Origin: CAIPAT01 sp041665605
GTDB taxonomy: Bacteria; Verrucomicrobiota; Lentisphaeria; Victivallales; Victivallaceae
DNA: 64,000 bases
Direction of reading: 5' to 3'
Assembly: GCA_041665605.1 (NCBI GenBank)
Contig: JBAYIO010000013.1
Location: 1-64,000 of the forward strand
The notes beneath the pieces were generated by a model. That model was given only the letters and a program-made list of their open reading frames with translations, ran no database searches and was not told where the DNA came from. A program made the translations under genes and the position numbers. Shown here one piece after another: positions 7,706 to 17,093 of this stretch. Numbering within the stretch: position 1 is the stretch's first letter; the number at the start of each line of letters is the position of its first letter.

Positions 7706-8725
7706 ATGGCCAGTTTAAAAGATATCGCAGAACGCGCAGAGCTTTCAATAAATACCGTCAGCCGGGCGATCCGGGGGATTGGTTATGTTTCAGAGGATGC
7801 GCGGGAGAAGGTGATGCGGATTGCCGCGGAAGTCGGTTACCGGCCCAACCGCGCGGCGCGCAGCCTGCGCTTCAGGAAGAATTTTGAGGTGGCGGTCATC
7901 AGTTTTCTTGGCGCTGACAACATCAGCGGCGACCAGTTGATGATGGAAAAGTTTGTCGGCATTAAGCGGCGGCTGGGCGCTTCCGGCTATGAGATGAATT
8001 TGCATTTTCTGGATATCAACAACGATGTTGAACCGGCGGATTTGAAACTGCTGGAGGATATTGCCGGACAAAGCCCGGCCGGCATTATAATAATCGGCGA
8101 CAGCGAACGGTACAAGTCGATTTACCGGGTGATGGAAGCGAAGAAGATTCCGGCGGTGTTGATTTCGTATGACCTGATACCGGAAATGGACTGCGTTTAC
8201 GTTGACCGCTTGCAGGGGGTTCGCGATGCCGTATATTATCTGGCTGGAAAAGGACGCAGTAAAATTGCATTTGCCGGATTTCACGGCATTTGCTGTAACC
8301 GTATCCGCGGCTACCGCAAAGCAATTGAAGAGCTCGGCCTTCCTGAAATGATTTTCAGTGAAAACAATTATTCCGGCGGCGAGCTGGGAAGAATTTTCGA
8401 CCTTGGAGTTGCGATGTCCGGCGAGATCGCCGGGGCGGAAATTCCGCCTGATGCGGTGATTGCCTATTCGGATTATCTCGCCGCCGGGCTGATTGCCGGT
8501 TTCCGGGAAGCCGGCGTGAAGATACCTGACAAGGTCGCGGTCATCGGCTTTGACAACCGGGAACTGGCGGCATTCACCAGCCCCGGCTTGACAACCATCG
8601 CCCAGCCGAATTTCAAGGCCGGGGAACTGGCGGCGGAAATGCTGCTGGGTAAAATCATTAAGCCCGATGAGCGGGCCGGCGCGGTCGGAGTTCCAATGAA
8701 CCTGAAAATCAGAAGTTCAACTTAA
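7706..8725 (+). CDS. LacI-family transcriptional regulator
   Basis: 339 aa from the ATG at 7706, chosen over the in-frame TTG at 7700 because GGAAAG lies 8 nt before it. The helix-turn-helix is classic: LKDIAERAELSINTVSRAIR, then a hinge around YRPNRAARSLR. Residues ~60-339 form the periplasmic-binding-protein-like sensor domain with the family's ending pattern VAVIGFDNRELAAFTSPGLT. It is followed after 54 nt by a Gfo/Idh/MocA oxidoreductase and then a terminator, so the two probably form a transcript in which the regulator responds to a sugar or cyclitol handled by the dehydrogenase. The ligand cannot be deduced. Confidence 0.85.
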   Translation: MASLKDIAERAELSINTVSRAIRGIGYVSEDAREKVMRIAAEVGYRPNRAARSLRFRKNFEVAVISFLGADNISGDQLMMEKFVGIKRRLGASGYEMNLHFLDINNDVEPADLKLLEDIAGQSPAGIIIIGDSERYKSIYRVMEAKKIPAVLISYDLIPEMDCVYVDRLQGVRDAVYYLAGKGRSKIAFAGFHGICCNRIRGYRKAIEELGLPEMIFSENNYSGGELGRIFDLGVAMSGEIAGAEIPPDAVIAYSDYLAAGLIAGFREAGVKIPDKVAVIGFDNRELAAFTSPGLTTIAQPNFKAGELAAEMLLGKIIKPDERAGAVGVPMNLKIRSST

Positions 8726-8779
8726 ATATGGAATAAAAAAACAGGACATTAACAATCTCCTGAAACAAAAGGACAAAAA

Positions 8780-9991
8780 ATGAGTGAGCAAAAATTCAAA
8801 GTCGGTATTATCGGGGCAGGAAGCAGAGGCATCTGTTCTTTCGGTCAAAATATTTCAAAGCGTAATGACGCCAAAATTGTAGCGCTTTGCGATCCCAATG
8901 AGGTCAGAATGGAATTTGCCGCCAAAGAACTCGGCTTCAAGCCCAATTTCTATACTTCCGTTGAGGCCATGATCGCCGCCGAAAAACTTGACGCGGTCGT
9001 TATTACCAGTCCGGACTTCTGCCATGAGGGCAATGCGGTGGCGGCATTGAGCAACGGGGTCAATGTCCTGATTGACAAACCGCTGGCAATAACCGTAAAA
9101 GGCTGCCAGAACATTATCCGTGCCGCCGAAAAGGCCGGCAAGAGCATCATGATGGGCTTCAATCTGCGTCATCACGCGGTACTGAAAAAGCTGAAAAAAC
9201 TGATCTCGGAAGGTACTATCGGCCGGGTTTTCCTGATTGAAAACCGTGAATTCTACGACGGGGGCCGTACCTACATGTCCCGCTGGAACCGTCTTTATGC
9301 AAAAAGCGGCGGCCTCTGGATTCATAAAGGCAGCCATGACTTTGATATTTTCAACTGGCTGCTGGATTTTCCGAAACCGGTCAAGGTCAGCGCTTTCGCC
9401 GGAATTGACGTGCTCAATCCGCAGCATATTCCGTTTCCGGTAAAAGCCGATATGCCGGTCGGTCCGACCTGCCATAAATGTGCTTACAGAGAGATTTGCC
9501 CGGACGTTTACAAGATTGATGATATCCAGAACAGCGCCTGGGGCGACCGGGCGGTTGATTCCGACGGTTATTCCAAAGACCTCTGCATGTACACTTCCGA
9601 CAAAGACACCCATGACAACGGCATTGCGATCGTCGAATATGAAAACGGCGCCAAGGCCAGCCATCTCGAATGTTTTATCACTCCGATGAGCGATCGCCTC
9701 TACACCGTGGTTGGTGATCGCGGCCAGGCTGAAGTCAGTCTGGAAAAGCGGACTATCATTATCCGGCCGCGCTGGAGCAAGGAAGTGATCACATACCATA
9801 TTCCTGAGGGCGAGGGCGGTCACGGCGGCGCCGACCCCATGTTGATAGACGCCTTTTTCAGGGTGCTTAAAGGTGAAGAGAAAAACAGTTCAACAACTGA
9901 ACACGGCATGTGGTCAACCGCCATCGGCCAGGCGGCGGAGATCTCGCGTCGCGAAGAGCGTACCGTGAGAGTCGCCGAACTGTTCAAATAA
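8780..9991 (+). CDS. Gfo/Idh/MocA-family oxidoreductase
   Basis: 403 aa. The N-terminal Rossmann fold has GIIGAGSRG for NAD(P) binding, then DKPLA (a DKP variant of the usual EKP motif) and WIHKGSHDFDIFNWLL in the catalytic domain. A cysteine-rich insertion, CHKCAYREIC (about residue 232), occurs in a branch of this family seen in Lentisphaerae and Planctomycetes and may bind a metal. The family oxidises or reduces sugars, inositols and amino-sugars. AAAGGA lies before the ATG. It follows the LacI regulator and ends at a clear terminator. Confidence 0.85.
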   Translation: MSEQKFKVGIIGAGSRGICSFGQNISKRNDAKIVALCDPNEVRMEFAAKELGFKPNFYTSVEAMIAAEKLDAVVITSPDFCHEGNAVAALSNGVNVLIDKPLAITVKGCQNIIRAAEKAGKSIMMGFNLRHHAVLKKLKKLISEGTIGRVFLIENREFYDGGRTYMSRWNRLYAKSGGLWIHKGSHDFDIFNWLLDFPKPVKVSAFAGIDVLNPQHIPFPVKADMPVGPTCHKCAYREICPDVYKIDDIQNSAWGDRAVDSDGYSKDLCMYTSDKDTHDNGIAIVEYENGAKASHLECFITPMSDRLYTVVGDRGQAEVSLEKRTIIIRPRWSKEVITYHIPEGEGGHGGADPMLIDAFFRVLKGEEKNSSTTEHGMWSTAIGQAAEISRREERTVRVAELFK

Positions 9992-10001
9992 CTTCAAAAA
10001 A

Positions 10002-10044
10002 CGCCGGCAGCGCTTTTAATAACGCTGCCGGCGATCTCTTTTAT
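10002..10044 (+). terminator. Rho-independent terminator
   Basis: CGCCGGCAGCG (10002-10012) pairs perfectly with CGCTGCCGGCG (10023-10033) around a 10-nt loop, followed by ATCTCTTTT. It lies 10 nt after the oxidoreductase stop and closes the 7706-9991 transcript. Confidence 0.85.
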
Positions 10045-10166
10045 GATACCGGCATATACCCGAAATGGCGATGCGGGATTCCGCAACATTCCGGATTGCT
10101 AATTTTGTTATTGATATTATGTTAACCGGAGTAATCCAGCTAATATCTTATTAAGGAACTGAGTAA

Positions 10167-11390
10167 ATGATAAACGCCGCAATTATCGGAGTGTCCGGAT
10201 TCGGACGCGTCCATTATGACGATCTTGTCCGGGAATATAAACATAAACGGGTCAACATCGCCGGGGCCGCCATTATTAATCAGGAAGAGGAAAAAGAGAG
10301 ATGTGACTTTCTGAGAAGTATCGGCTGTCAGCTATTCACGGACTATAAGCAGATGCTGGAAGTTCTCCGCGGCAAAATTGATATCTGCTTCATTCCCACC
10401 GGTATCGCGATGCATGCGCCGATGAGCATCGCCGCCATGCGCGCCGGAGCCAGTGTCTATGTGGAAAAGCCCCTTGCCGCAACCGTGCAGGAAGCCGCCG
10501 CCATACGCGAAGCGGAGCAGGAAACCGGAAAGTTTGTCGCGGTCGGATATCAGACCATGTATCAGCCGGAAACCCGTAAAATCAAGCAATATATCCTGGA
10601 CGGCAAAATCGGGCAGGTGCATACCTTGAAGACTTACGGTCTCTGGCCGCGCAATTTAGAATACTACCAGCGCAACTCCTGGGCCGGACAACTGAAAAGC
10701 GGCGACGCCTGGGTGCTGGACAGCCCGTATAACAATGCGCTGGCGCATTACTTGAATCTCCTGAGCTTTTATGCCGGCGAATCCTTCTCCCGGCCCGCCG
10801 TCATCGCCTCCGTGCAGGCCGGGCTTTTCCATGCCAAGCCGATCCAAAGCGCCGACACCGCCTGGATAAAGGCCGTGACCGATGAAGCGAAGATCCTGCT
10901 GTTTTATGTGACTCACAGTTGCGAAGAGCAGCAGGGCCCGGTAACTGTTATCTGCGGACAACATGGAGAGATCGAATACGACCACTTTAAAACCGTAATC
11001 CGGCTGAAGGACGGTACCGTCGAGGAATTCGCATCCTCGCAGGATCCGGCAGTCAGGAAGAACGTGATGGACGCGCTCATTTACAAACTGCAGGGCCATG
11101 ACCGCTTTATTTGCAGCCTGGAAATTGCCGCCGCGCATACGATCATCTGCAACGGAGCCCATGAATCCTGCGCCATTCACCAGGTGCCTTCCGAATATGT
11201 CAGAACCATTGAAGATGACAAAGGCGTGCGGCTGGATGTCATCCCTGGAATCAGGGACATTATCCTGACGGCATTCCGCGAAAGCCGGCTGCCGGACAGG
11301 AATGATGCGCCCTGGATCACCTGCGGCGAAGTCATCAACATGACCGGATATAATCAGTTCCGGGGCGGAAAAACCGGAATGAACAGTTAG
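10167..11390 (+). CDS. Gfo/Idh/MocA-family oxidoreductase (second copy)
   Basis: 407 aa. The nucleotide-binding loop is AAIIGVSGFGRVHYDDL and the catalytic-domain motif is YVEKPLAAT. The C-terminal half is the usual alpha/beta dimerisation and substrate domain. It is only distantly like the protein at 8780-9991, with no cysteine insertion, so it is not a recent duplicate. AAGGA lies 9-10 nt before the ATG. It stands alone after the terminator. A weak hairpin, GCTTCC-GCC-GGAAGC, lies just after the stop (11391-11405) without a T-run. The substrate is unknown, probably a sugar or polyol. Confidence 0.8.
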   Translation: MINAAIIGVSGFGRVHYDDLVREYKHKRVNIAGAAIINQEEEKERCDFLRSIGCQLFTDYKQMLEVLRGKIDICFIPTGIAMHAPMSIAAMRAGASVYVEKPLAATVQEAAAIREAEQETGKFVAVGYQTMYQPETRKIKQYILDGKIGQVHTLKTYGLWPRNLEYYQRNSWAGQLKSGDAWVLDSPYNNALAHYLNLLSFYAGESFSRPAVIASVQAGLFHAKPIQSADTAWIKAVTDEAKILLFYVTHSCEEQQGPVTVICGQHGEIEYDHFKTVIRLKDGTVEEFASSQDPAVRKNVMDALIYKLQGHDRFICSLEIAAAHTIICNGAHESCAIHQVPSEYVRTIEDDKGVRLDVIPGIRDIILTAFRESRLPDRNDAPWITCGEVINMTGYNQFRGGKTGMNS

Positions 11391-11510
11391 CTTCCGCCGG
11401 AAGCCCGCAATCAATTTAACATGCCGGGCAGAACGCCTTATCCCGTTTAATTACTTTTAATGTAAAAAAGTGAGCGCTGTATAGTGTTTAAAATCAACAC
11501 TTTGTATTAT

Positions 11511-11539
11511 TTGATTTTGCCCGTTTGCGGTGCTATTTT
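11511..11539 (+). promoter_or_regulatory. Candidate promoter for glmM
   Basis: TTGATT (11511-11516), a 17-nt spacer and TATTTT (11534-11539) lie about 60 nt before the glmM start. The boxes are moderate matches to consensus. The rest of 11406-11597 is AT-rich with no other clear feature. Confidence 0.4.
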
Positions 11540-11597
11540 AATCCGTTGAAATTATTGCATGATTTATCCGTTTTTTAATATTTAAGGCAAATATTTT

Positions 11598-12947
11598 ATG
11601 AGAAAACTTTTTGGCACAGACGGGGTTCGCGGCAAAGCGAATACATATCCGATAACTCCGGAGATCGCGCTTCAAATCGGCAAGGCCACGGCCTACGTTT
11701 TCGGGGCGCACGGCAAAGGCTCGATGAAGGCGGTTGTCGGCAAGGACACCCGTCTCTCCGGCTATATGATCGAGACCGCGCTGACCAGCGGACTGGTCAG
11801 CATGGGCATGAATGTGCTGGCGGTCGGCCCGATGCCGACCCCGGCGGTGGCCCATCTGACGCGCTCGATGGGGGCTTCCTGCGGCATCATGATCACGGCT
11901 TCCCACAATCCGGCGGACGACAACGGCATCAAAATCTTCGGCGGCGACGGGTTCAAACTGCCCGACCTGGCCGAACTGCAGATTGAAGAAATCGTGCTGC
12001 GCGGGGAGATCAACAGCAGCCATATCAGCTCGGAACTGATCGGCAAAGCTTACCGCATTGACGATGCCCGGGGCCGCTATATCGAGTTCACCAAAAGCTC
12101 CATCCGCAACCACAGCCTCAAGGGACTGAAAGTGGTGCTGGACTGCGCCAACGGCGCGGCATATTCGATGGCGCCGCTGATTTTGAAGGAACTCGGCGCG
12201 GAAGTGATTGAAACCGCCGTTCACCCGGACGGCTCGAATATCAACCTCAACTGCGGCGCCACCTGTATTTCCCATGCCTCCGAACTGGTGAAAAAGCACA
12301 ACGCCCATCTCGGGATTTCCCTGGACGGCGACGCCGACCGCTGCATTTTCTGCGACGCCAGCGGCAATGAAGTCAACGGCGACCGGATTATTGCGCTTTG
12401 CGCACTGGATTTCAAGGCGAGAAGGCAGTTGGCCGAAGATACGGTGGTCGTGACCAGCATGAGCAATCTCGGCCTGCATAAGGCCATGAATGCCGCCGGA
12501 ATCAGGGTCGAGGAAACCGCGGTCGGCGACCGCTATGTCATCGAACGGATGCGCAACGGCGGATTCAATGTCGGCGGCGAACAGTCCGGACACATCATTT
12601 TCATGGATTACGCCACCACCGGGGACGGCATCATCACTTCGCTGCACGTATTGAAGATGATGATCGACCGCAACAAAACCCTGGCGGAACTCGCGGACGT
12701 GATGGTGGAATATCCCCAGGTGATCAAAAGCATCAAGGTCAGGGAAAAAATCCCGTTCGAAAAACTGCCCGGACTTGCCGCGGAAATCAAAGCGTGCGAA
12801 AAAGAGCTGGACGGCTTCGGGCGCACCATCGTCAGATATTCCGGCACTGAAGATAAAATCCGGATTCTGGTCGAGGCCAAAGAACGCGCCGCGGTTGACA
12901 AGTGGACCGGGCGGCTTGAGGCGGCAGTCCAGAAGGAACTCTGCTGA
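11598..12947 (+). CDS. glmM: Phosphoglucosamine mutase
   Basis: 449 aa, full length. It converts glucosamine-6-phosphate to glucosamine-1-phosphate in cytoplasmic UDP-GlcNAc synthesis for peptidoglycan and lipid A. The start MRKLFGTDGVRGKAN is diagnostic. The active-site phosphoserine motif is ITASHNP (Ser102), the metal-binding loop is LDGDADRC (about 235), the sugar-binding loop is GGEQSGH, and the phosphate-binding loop is RYSGTED near the C-terminus. The next gene, 27 nt downstream, is a GlmU-like acyltransferase for the following step. Confidence 0.95.
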   Translation: MRKLFGTDGVRGKANTYPITPEIALQIGKATAYVFGAHGKGSMKAVVGKDTRLSGYMIETALTSGLVSMGMNVLAVGPMPTPAVAHLTRSMGASCGIMITASHNPADDNGIKIFGGDGFKLPDLAELQIEEIVLRGEINSSHISSELIGKAYRIDDARGRYIEFTKSSIRNHSLKGLKVVLDCANGAAYSMAPLILKELGAEVIETAVHPDGSNINLNCGATCISHASELVKKHNAHLGISLDGDADRCIFCDASGNEVNGDRIIALCALDFKARRQLAEDTVVVTSMSNLGLHKAMNAAGIRVEETAVGDRYVIERMRNGGFNVGGEQSGHIIFMDYATTGDGIITSLHVLKMMIDRNKTLAELADVMVEYPQVIKSIKVREKIPFEKLPGLAAEIKACEKELDGFGRTIVRYSGTEDKIRILVEAKERAAVDKWTGRLEAAVQKELC

Positions 12948-12974
12948 TTTAATTATTATTCGGAGGAAACGGCT

Positions 12975-13859
12975 GTGAAAGTGAACGTGACTGATCTCGG
13001 GTCGCCGGTTGAAATGATGCCCGTCACCTGCTGCAGAAAATTTCAGGAGATTCCGGTTGCCGGCATCTCCCTTGAAGAACGCCTCGTCTGGATGTTTGAG
13101 ACCAAAGCGCCGGGCGCGGACTGGGTTATGGCAATCCGTCCCGACTTCTGGCCTTCGCCGTTCATGATCGCGCAGATTATGGAAACCGCCGACGGGATGA
13201 TTATAACCAATGACGAAGGGCTGGAACTCGCACGGATGACGGTTGACGGCAAAGCGTCGGCAAAGACTGTCCGGATGGATAAGGAATCCATCCATATCAG
13301 ATACCCATGGGATCTGCTGGCGGTGAATGAGAAAATCGTCGGCGCAATCGAGCAGAACAACATCCATGGTCTCGTCCGCCAGAATGTCATCATTGACGGC
13401 ATTGTCCATCTCGGCGCCGGCTCCGTGCTGCTGCCGGGGGTTTATATCGAAGGCAAGGTCGTTATCGGCGACAACTGCAAGATCGGGCCCAACTGCTATC
13501 TGCGCGGCAGCACTTATATCGGCGACAACTGCCATGTCGGCCAGGCGGTGGAAATCAAAAACAGCCTGCTGATGAACAAGGTCAGCGCCGGACATCTGAG
13601 TTACATCGGCGATTCCGTGATCTGCCCGCAGACCAATCTCGGCGCCGGCACGATCTCCGCCAACCTGAGACACGACGGCAAAAATCACAGATCCGAAGTT
13701 TCCGGCGCGCTGCTCGATACCGGCAGACGCAAACTCGGCGTCATCATCGGCGACAATGTCCATACCGGAATCCATACCAGCATCTATCCCGGCCGCAAAA
13801 TCTGGATGGGGCAGAACACCCGCCCCGGCGCAATCGTCAGCCAGGACATCAAAGCCTGA
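12975..13859 (+). CDS. Left-handed beta-helix acyltransferase, GlmU-like C-terminal type
   Basis: 294 aa, starting at a GTG with GGAGG 8 nt before it. Residues ~140-290 are hexapeptide repeats ([LIV]G-x4, e.g. VVIGDNCKIGPNCYLRGSTY) that form a left-handed beta-helix as in GlmU and related sugar N-acetyltransferases. The first ~100 residues are not a nucleotidyltransferase: the GlmU signature near the N-terminus is absent, so this is not a complete GlmU. Because it directly follows glmM, it probably acetylates glucosamine-1-phosphate or a close sugar nucleotide. A separate uridylyltransferase would then be needed elsewhere. The function of the N-terminal domain is unknown. Confidence 0.75.
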   Translation: MKVNVTDLGSPVEMMPVTCCRKFQEIPVAGISLEERLVWMFETKAPGADWVMAIRPDFWPSPFMIAQIMETADGMIITNDEGLELARMTVDGKASAKTVRMDKESIHIRYPWDLLAVNEKIVGAIEQNNIHGLVRQNVIIDGIVHLGAGSVLLPGVYIEGKVVIGDNCKIGPNCYLRGSTYIGDNCHVGQAVEIKNSLLMNKVSAGHLSYIGDSVICPQTNLGAGTISANLRHDGKNHRSEVSGALLDTGRRKLGVIIGDNVHTGIHTSIYPGRKIWMGQNTRPGAIVSQDIKA

Positions 13860-13913
13860 TTCGCGGGACAGGTTCATTTGGGACACCCCGCGCCGGCAGA
13901 ACATAACAGACAG

Positions 13914-13956
13914 CCGACACTCCGGGATCTTGAGTGTCGGAGTGGCTGTCCAGAAT
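13914..13956. repeat. Hairpin followed by CTGTCCAGAAT (second copy)
   Basis: CCGACACTC (13914-13922) pairs perfectly with GAGTGTCGG (13932-13940). GACAGCC (13909-13915) and GGCTGTC (13944-13950) can form an alternative outer arm. CTGTCCAGAAT follows at 13946-13956, and GTGTCCAGAAT recurs nearby at about 13970. Apart from this, the 265-nt gap between the acyltransferase and the next gene shows nothing recognisable. Lack of a T-run argues against a simple terminator. Confidence 0.4.
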
Positions 13957-14124
13957 GAGGTTGATGAGTGTCCAGAATGGAGTAAGCAGATTATTCTTTC
14001 TCCTGCCGCCAGATTCCTGCTTTCCGGCTGTTCGCGTGGTGTCCCCAAAGACGTTTTTCCCTGCTGGAAAATAGCCTTTTGCGGTGTATATTTGCAAATA
14101 ACTTTTTTAGACATGGGGTTTTTT

Positions 14125-15336
14125 ATGCCGAAGGGTATTATTTTTCTTGCTGACGGGATGGCCGACCTCCCGTTGAATGAGCTGGGAGGAAAAACTCCGC
14201 TGGAAGCAGTGGATACTCCGGCCATGGACGCGATTGCCGCGCGAGGCGCCAGCGGCACTTTCCTGACCTTGCCGGAAGGGCTGCCGACCTCCTCCGACGT
14301 CGCCAACATGTCGGTGCTGGGTTTTTATCCAGAGCAGAACTATCCGGGGCGCGGGCCGATTGAAGCCGTCAGCCAGGGGATTGCGCTGGAGGCGGATGAC
14401 ATTGCATGGCGCTGCAACCTGGTCACGGTTTCCGCGGACGGCATTTTGCTGGATTACTCGGCCGGGCATATTGACAACGCGGTATCCACCCGCATCATGG
14501 CCGATCTTCAGCATGAATTCGGCAGCGGTAAAGTCAGTTTTTACCCGGGCGTAAGCTACCGCAATCTGCTGGTGCTGCACGGGAGCGAATTTTCCGATAA
14601 GATTGATTATTTCAAACCTGATTCATCCCAGGGCATGCATCTTGATGAACTGAAGCTTGTGCCGCGGGCCGGCGATGCCAAAGCCGCCCATACCGTCAGG
14701 TTTCTGGAAGACCTTTTTGCCGGAACGTCCGAATTTCTGGCGGCGCACCCGCTTAACCGCGGCAAGGCGGCTCCGGCATCCCATATCTGGCCGTGGAGTC
14801 CGGGCCGGAAACCGTCGCTGCAGCAGTTTGCCGAGCGTTATTCAGGGCGCACTGGGGCGGTGATCAGCGCGGTTGACGTGATTAAAGGGCTGGCCAAATG
14901 CGCCGGCATGGATGTGATCGAGGTTCCCGGCGCGACCGGATTTATTGATACCAATTACGCGGGGAAAGTCGAGGCCGCGTTAAAAGCGTTGAAAACGCAT
15001 GATTTTGTATATCTGCATGTCGAGGCGATTGATGAATGTTCCCACATGGGAGATCTGGCGCTGAAGATGCAGGCCATTGCCGATTTCGATGCCAAAATCG
15101 TCGCTCCGGTTATGAAAGCGCTGGAGAATGAGCCAGTAATTTTCGCGGTGCTGCCGGATCACCCGGTGCCGATTGCACTGCGCCAGCATACCACCACGCC
15201 GGTGCCTGTAGCTGTTTGCGGTCCGGGCATCAACCCTGACGGCATCCGCCGCTTTACCGAAAAGGACGCGCTGGAAGGCAGTCTCGGACCGATGAAAGGC
15301 GATCAACTGATGCGCATGGTAATGAGCTTAAAATAA
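14125..15336 (+). CDS. Cofactor-independent phosphoglycerate mutase-like enzyme (ApgM / proposed homoserine kinase family)
   Basis: 403 aa from the ATG at 14125 (an ATG 12 nt upstream is also in frame; the longer frame back to 13756 only crosses intergenic DNA). The N-terminus MPKGIIFLADGMADLPLNEL has the metal-binding Asp of the alkaline-phosphatase superfamily. PTSSDVANMSVLG carries the likely phosphorylated Ser, and HVEAIDECSHMGD and LPDHPVP supply further metal ligands. The family interconverts 2- and 3-phosphoglycerate; a bacterial branch has been proposed to act as homoserine kinase. The window has no threonine-pathway gene nearby, so either role stays open. The membrane protein downstream starts 9 nt after the stop. 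Confidence 0.8.
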   Translation: MPKGIIFLADGMADLPLNELGGKTPLEAVDTPAMDAIAARGASGTFLTLPEGLPTSSDVANMSVLGFYPEQNYPGRGPIEAVSQGIALEADDIAWRCNLVTVSADGILLDYSAGHIDNAVSTRIMADLQHEFGSGKVSFYPGVSYRNLLVLHGSEFSDKIDYFKPDSSQGMHLDELKLVPRAGDAKAAHTVRFLEDLFAGTSEFLAAHPLNRGKAAPASHIWPWSPGRKPSLQQFAERYSGRTGAVISAVDVIKGLAKCAGMDVIEVPGATGFIDTNYAGKVEAALKALKTHDFVYLHVEAIDECSHMGDLALKMQAIADFDAKIVAPVMKALENEPVIFAVLPDHPVPIALRQHTTTPVPVAVCGPGINPDGIRRFTEKDALEGSLGPMKGDQLMRMVMSLK

Positions 15337-15345
15337 AAGGCGGGT

Positions 15346-16833
15346 ATGACAGATACTGACCAAAGCAGACGTAAAAAGAGTTTTCTCATCGCCGCGGCGC
15401 TGTTTATTGCGGTGCTGTATTTTACCCGGGACGGTATTTTCAGGCCGTTATGGTTTGACGAGGCGTTGACGATCATGAATTTCATGGCCCTTCCCGGACC
15501 GGTGGAAATCTATTATAATTATGTAATCCCCAACAACCATATCGTCTATACGGTCCTGCTTAAATTATGGTCCTGCATTTACCAGCCTGTTGTCGCATTC
15601 GATGTATATCTGAGGTTGTTTTCGCTGGTGATCACGCTTGCGGCGTTCGGGATCATGTTTTGCCGGTGGAAAAAGCAGTGCGGAATCCTGGCGGTTGCGC
15701 TGGTTTGCGCCTGCTTCGCGTTCTCGCTGCCATTCGGAATTTATTCCGTTGCCGTGCGGGGATATATGCTTAGTTTTCTGCTGGTTGTCCTGGCGCTGGA
15801 ATTTGCGCGGCGGTGGATTTCCGGCCCGAACTGGAAAAACGGGGCGGCTTATTTCGTGATCAGCCTGCTGGCTGTCGGCACAATTCCTTCGAATATTATT
15901 GCTCTTGGCGCCGTGGTTTTATGTTTCGCTGAATTCCCGCTGAAGAACAGAAAATTCATTGCCCGTTTCCTGTTTTTAGCAATAATCCCGCTGATTGCGC
16001 TGGCAATTTTTTACTTTCCGGTCTCCAAAGGAGTCGCCAGGGTAATGGCGCTCAGAGAAGGCTGGAATAATGGATTCGCGGCAATGACTGCGCTCTATTT
16101 GTCGTGGGCCGTCTCATTTCTGCCGGTTATTCCTGCCGCGATTCTTGCTGTGCCGCTGATATTAAGGCGAAAGAATTCGTGGAGAGGTGCTTTAATTACT
16201 GTTTTAGTGCTGCTGCTGCCGGTGCCGTTCTTCCTGATTATTTCGCCGGCGCCGTTTCCCAGAGTCTTCTTTTCCGTCTGGCCGGTGTGGATGTACTTTC
16301 TCTGCCGCGGACTCGGGCATCTGTTTGCATTGCTCAGGCTGAAGAAGTTTCGCATTACGCTGAAACTGCTGCCGGTGGTGCTGGCGGCTGCGGTTGTTGC
16401 CTGCGGGATGGCGCAGCAGGAATTCAAAGAATATCTTTCGGCCAAATATGTCGGGGGGCAGGCGCTGGATGATTTTTTCAGTCCTTACTATATGAAAGAC
16501 AGTTTTAATCCGTTCGACGCGGTCAAATCGCTCCAGGTGCAGGGGGCGACGGAGGGGACGGCTAAAATCTATGTCAGCTTTAATGCCGACCCGTATTCCA
16601 TCGTTTTTTACGGGAAAATGCTCGGAGTCTCCCCTGATGTATGGTGTTTTGATAATCCCAGAGGGAAAGTGTTATCCCTGGAAAATAACTGCCGGCGGGC
16701 GATTCTTGCCGGAGGCGGAGACGAAAATGCATTTACCGGGCGGTTCAAGGGAAAAGTTCTTGAGCGTGCATCTCCCGGAAACAACTTCCAGCGGGTATAT
16801 TCGGTCAGTGACGACAACAGCGTCAAGCCTTAA
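15346..16833 (+). CDS. GT39-like multi-spanning membrane glycosyltransferase
   Basis: 495 aa with about 10-11 hydrophobic helices. LWFDEA at 35-40 lies in the first extracytoplasmic loop, followed by PNNHIVYTVLLKLW. This layout, an acidic pair in loop 1 then a conserved N/H motif, is that of polyprenol-phosphate-sugar-dependent glycosyltransferases (ArnT/PMT fold). The C-terminal ~110 residues are soluble. Such enzymes transfer a sugar to lipid, glycan or protein on the outer face of the inner membrane; the acceptor here is unknown. It starts 9 nt after the mutase-like gene. Its last codons overlap the convergent gene at 16830-17093 by 4 nt. Confidence 0.65.
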   Translation: MTDTDQSRRKKSFLIAAALFIAVLYFTRDGIFRPLWFDEALTIMNFMALPGPVEIYYNYVIPNNHIVYTVLLKLWSCIYQPVVAFDVYLRLFSLVITLAAFGIMFCRWKKQCGILAVALVCACFAFSLPFGIYSVAVRGYMLSFLLVVLALEFARRWISGPNWKNGAAYFVISLLAVGTIPSNIIALGAVVLCFAEFPLKNRKFIARFLFLAIIPLIALAIFYFPVSKGVARVMALREGWNNGFAAMTALYLSWAVSFLPVIPAAILAVPLILRRKNSWRGALITVLVLLLPVPFFLIISPAPFPRVFFSVWPVWMYFLCRGLGHLFALLRLKKFRITLKLLPVVLAAAVVACGMAQQEFKEYLSAKYVGGQALDDFFSPYYMKDSFNPFDAVKSLQVQGATEGTAKIYVSFNADPYSIVFYGKMLGVSPDVWCFDNPRGKVLSLENNCRRAILAGGGDENAFTGRFKGKVLERASPGNNFQRVYSVSDDNSVKP

Positions 16834-17093
16834 TGGAAAATCATTCTCGCCACAACGACAACAACTACAACCACGATTGTCAGAATAGTTATTACGGTAA
16901 TTTTTTTGCGGCGTTTTTCGCTCCGGAGTTTATTCATGTTGCCCTGCTTCAATTGGCCAAGCACGGTTTTCATGGAGGACAGCGTAGACCTGACCGTATT
17001 GCGGACCTTGCCTTCCCGTTTCGCCATGGCGCTTTTCGGGATTTGATTCATCACATTTCTTACTCTAAGCTCTGTAAGGTCTTTATTTGCCAT
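16830..17093 (-). CDS. Small tail-anchored membrane protein, unknown function
   Basis: 87 aa from the ATG at 17093; an upstream TTG at 17117 is in frame but the GGAAAGAGATGG stretch fits a ribosome-binding site for the ATG. The protein is basic (many K/R across residues 1-65) and ends in one very hydrophobic helix (ITILTIVVVVVVVVARMIF). That gives a cytoplasmic basic domain held by a C-terminal membrane anchor. No family is recognised. It is convergent with, and overlaps, the GT39-like gene. Confidence 0.55.
   Translation of the reverse strand: MANKDLTELRVRNVMNQIPKSAMAKREGKVRNTVRSTLSSMKTVLGQLKQGNMNKLRSEKRRKKITVITILTIVVVVVVVVARMIFH

Noticed and set aside
13756..14124. N-terminal extension of the mutase-like gene back to an ATG at 13756
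   Set aside because: It overlaps the end of the acyltransferase and crosses hairpins, and the family's start MPKGIIFLADGMAD is at 14125.
11538..14309. A 923-aa minus-strand ORF
   Set aside because: It is the antisense of glmM, the acyltransferase and the start of the mutase-like gene. Its composition is a shadow of codon bias, with no domain motif and no ribosome site.
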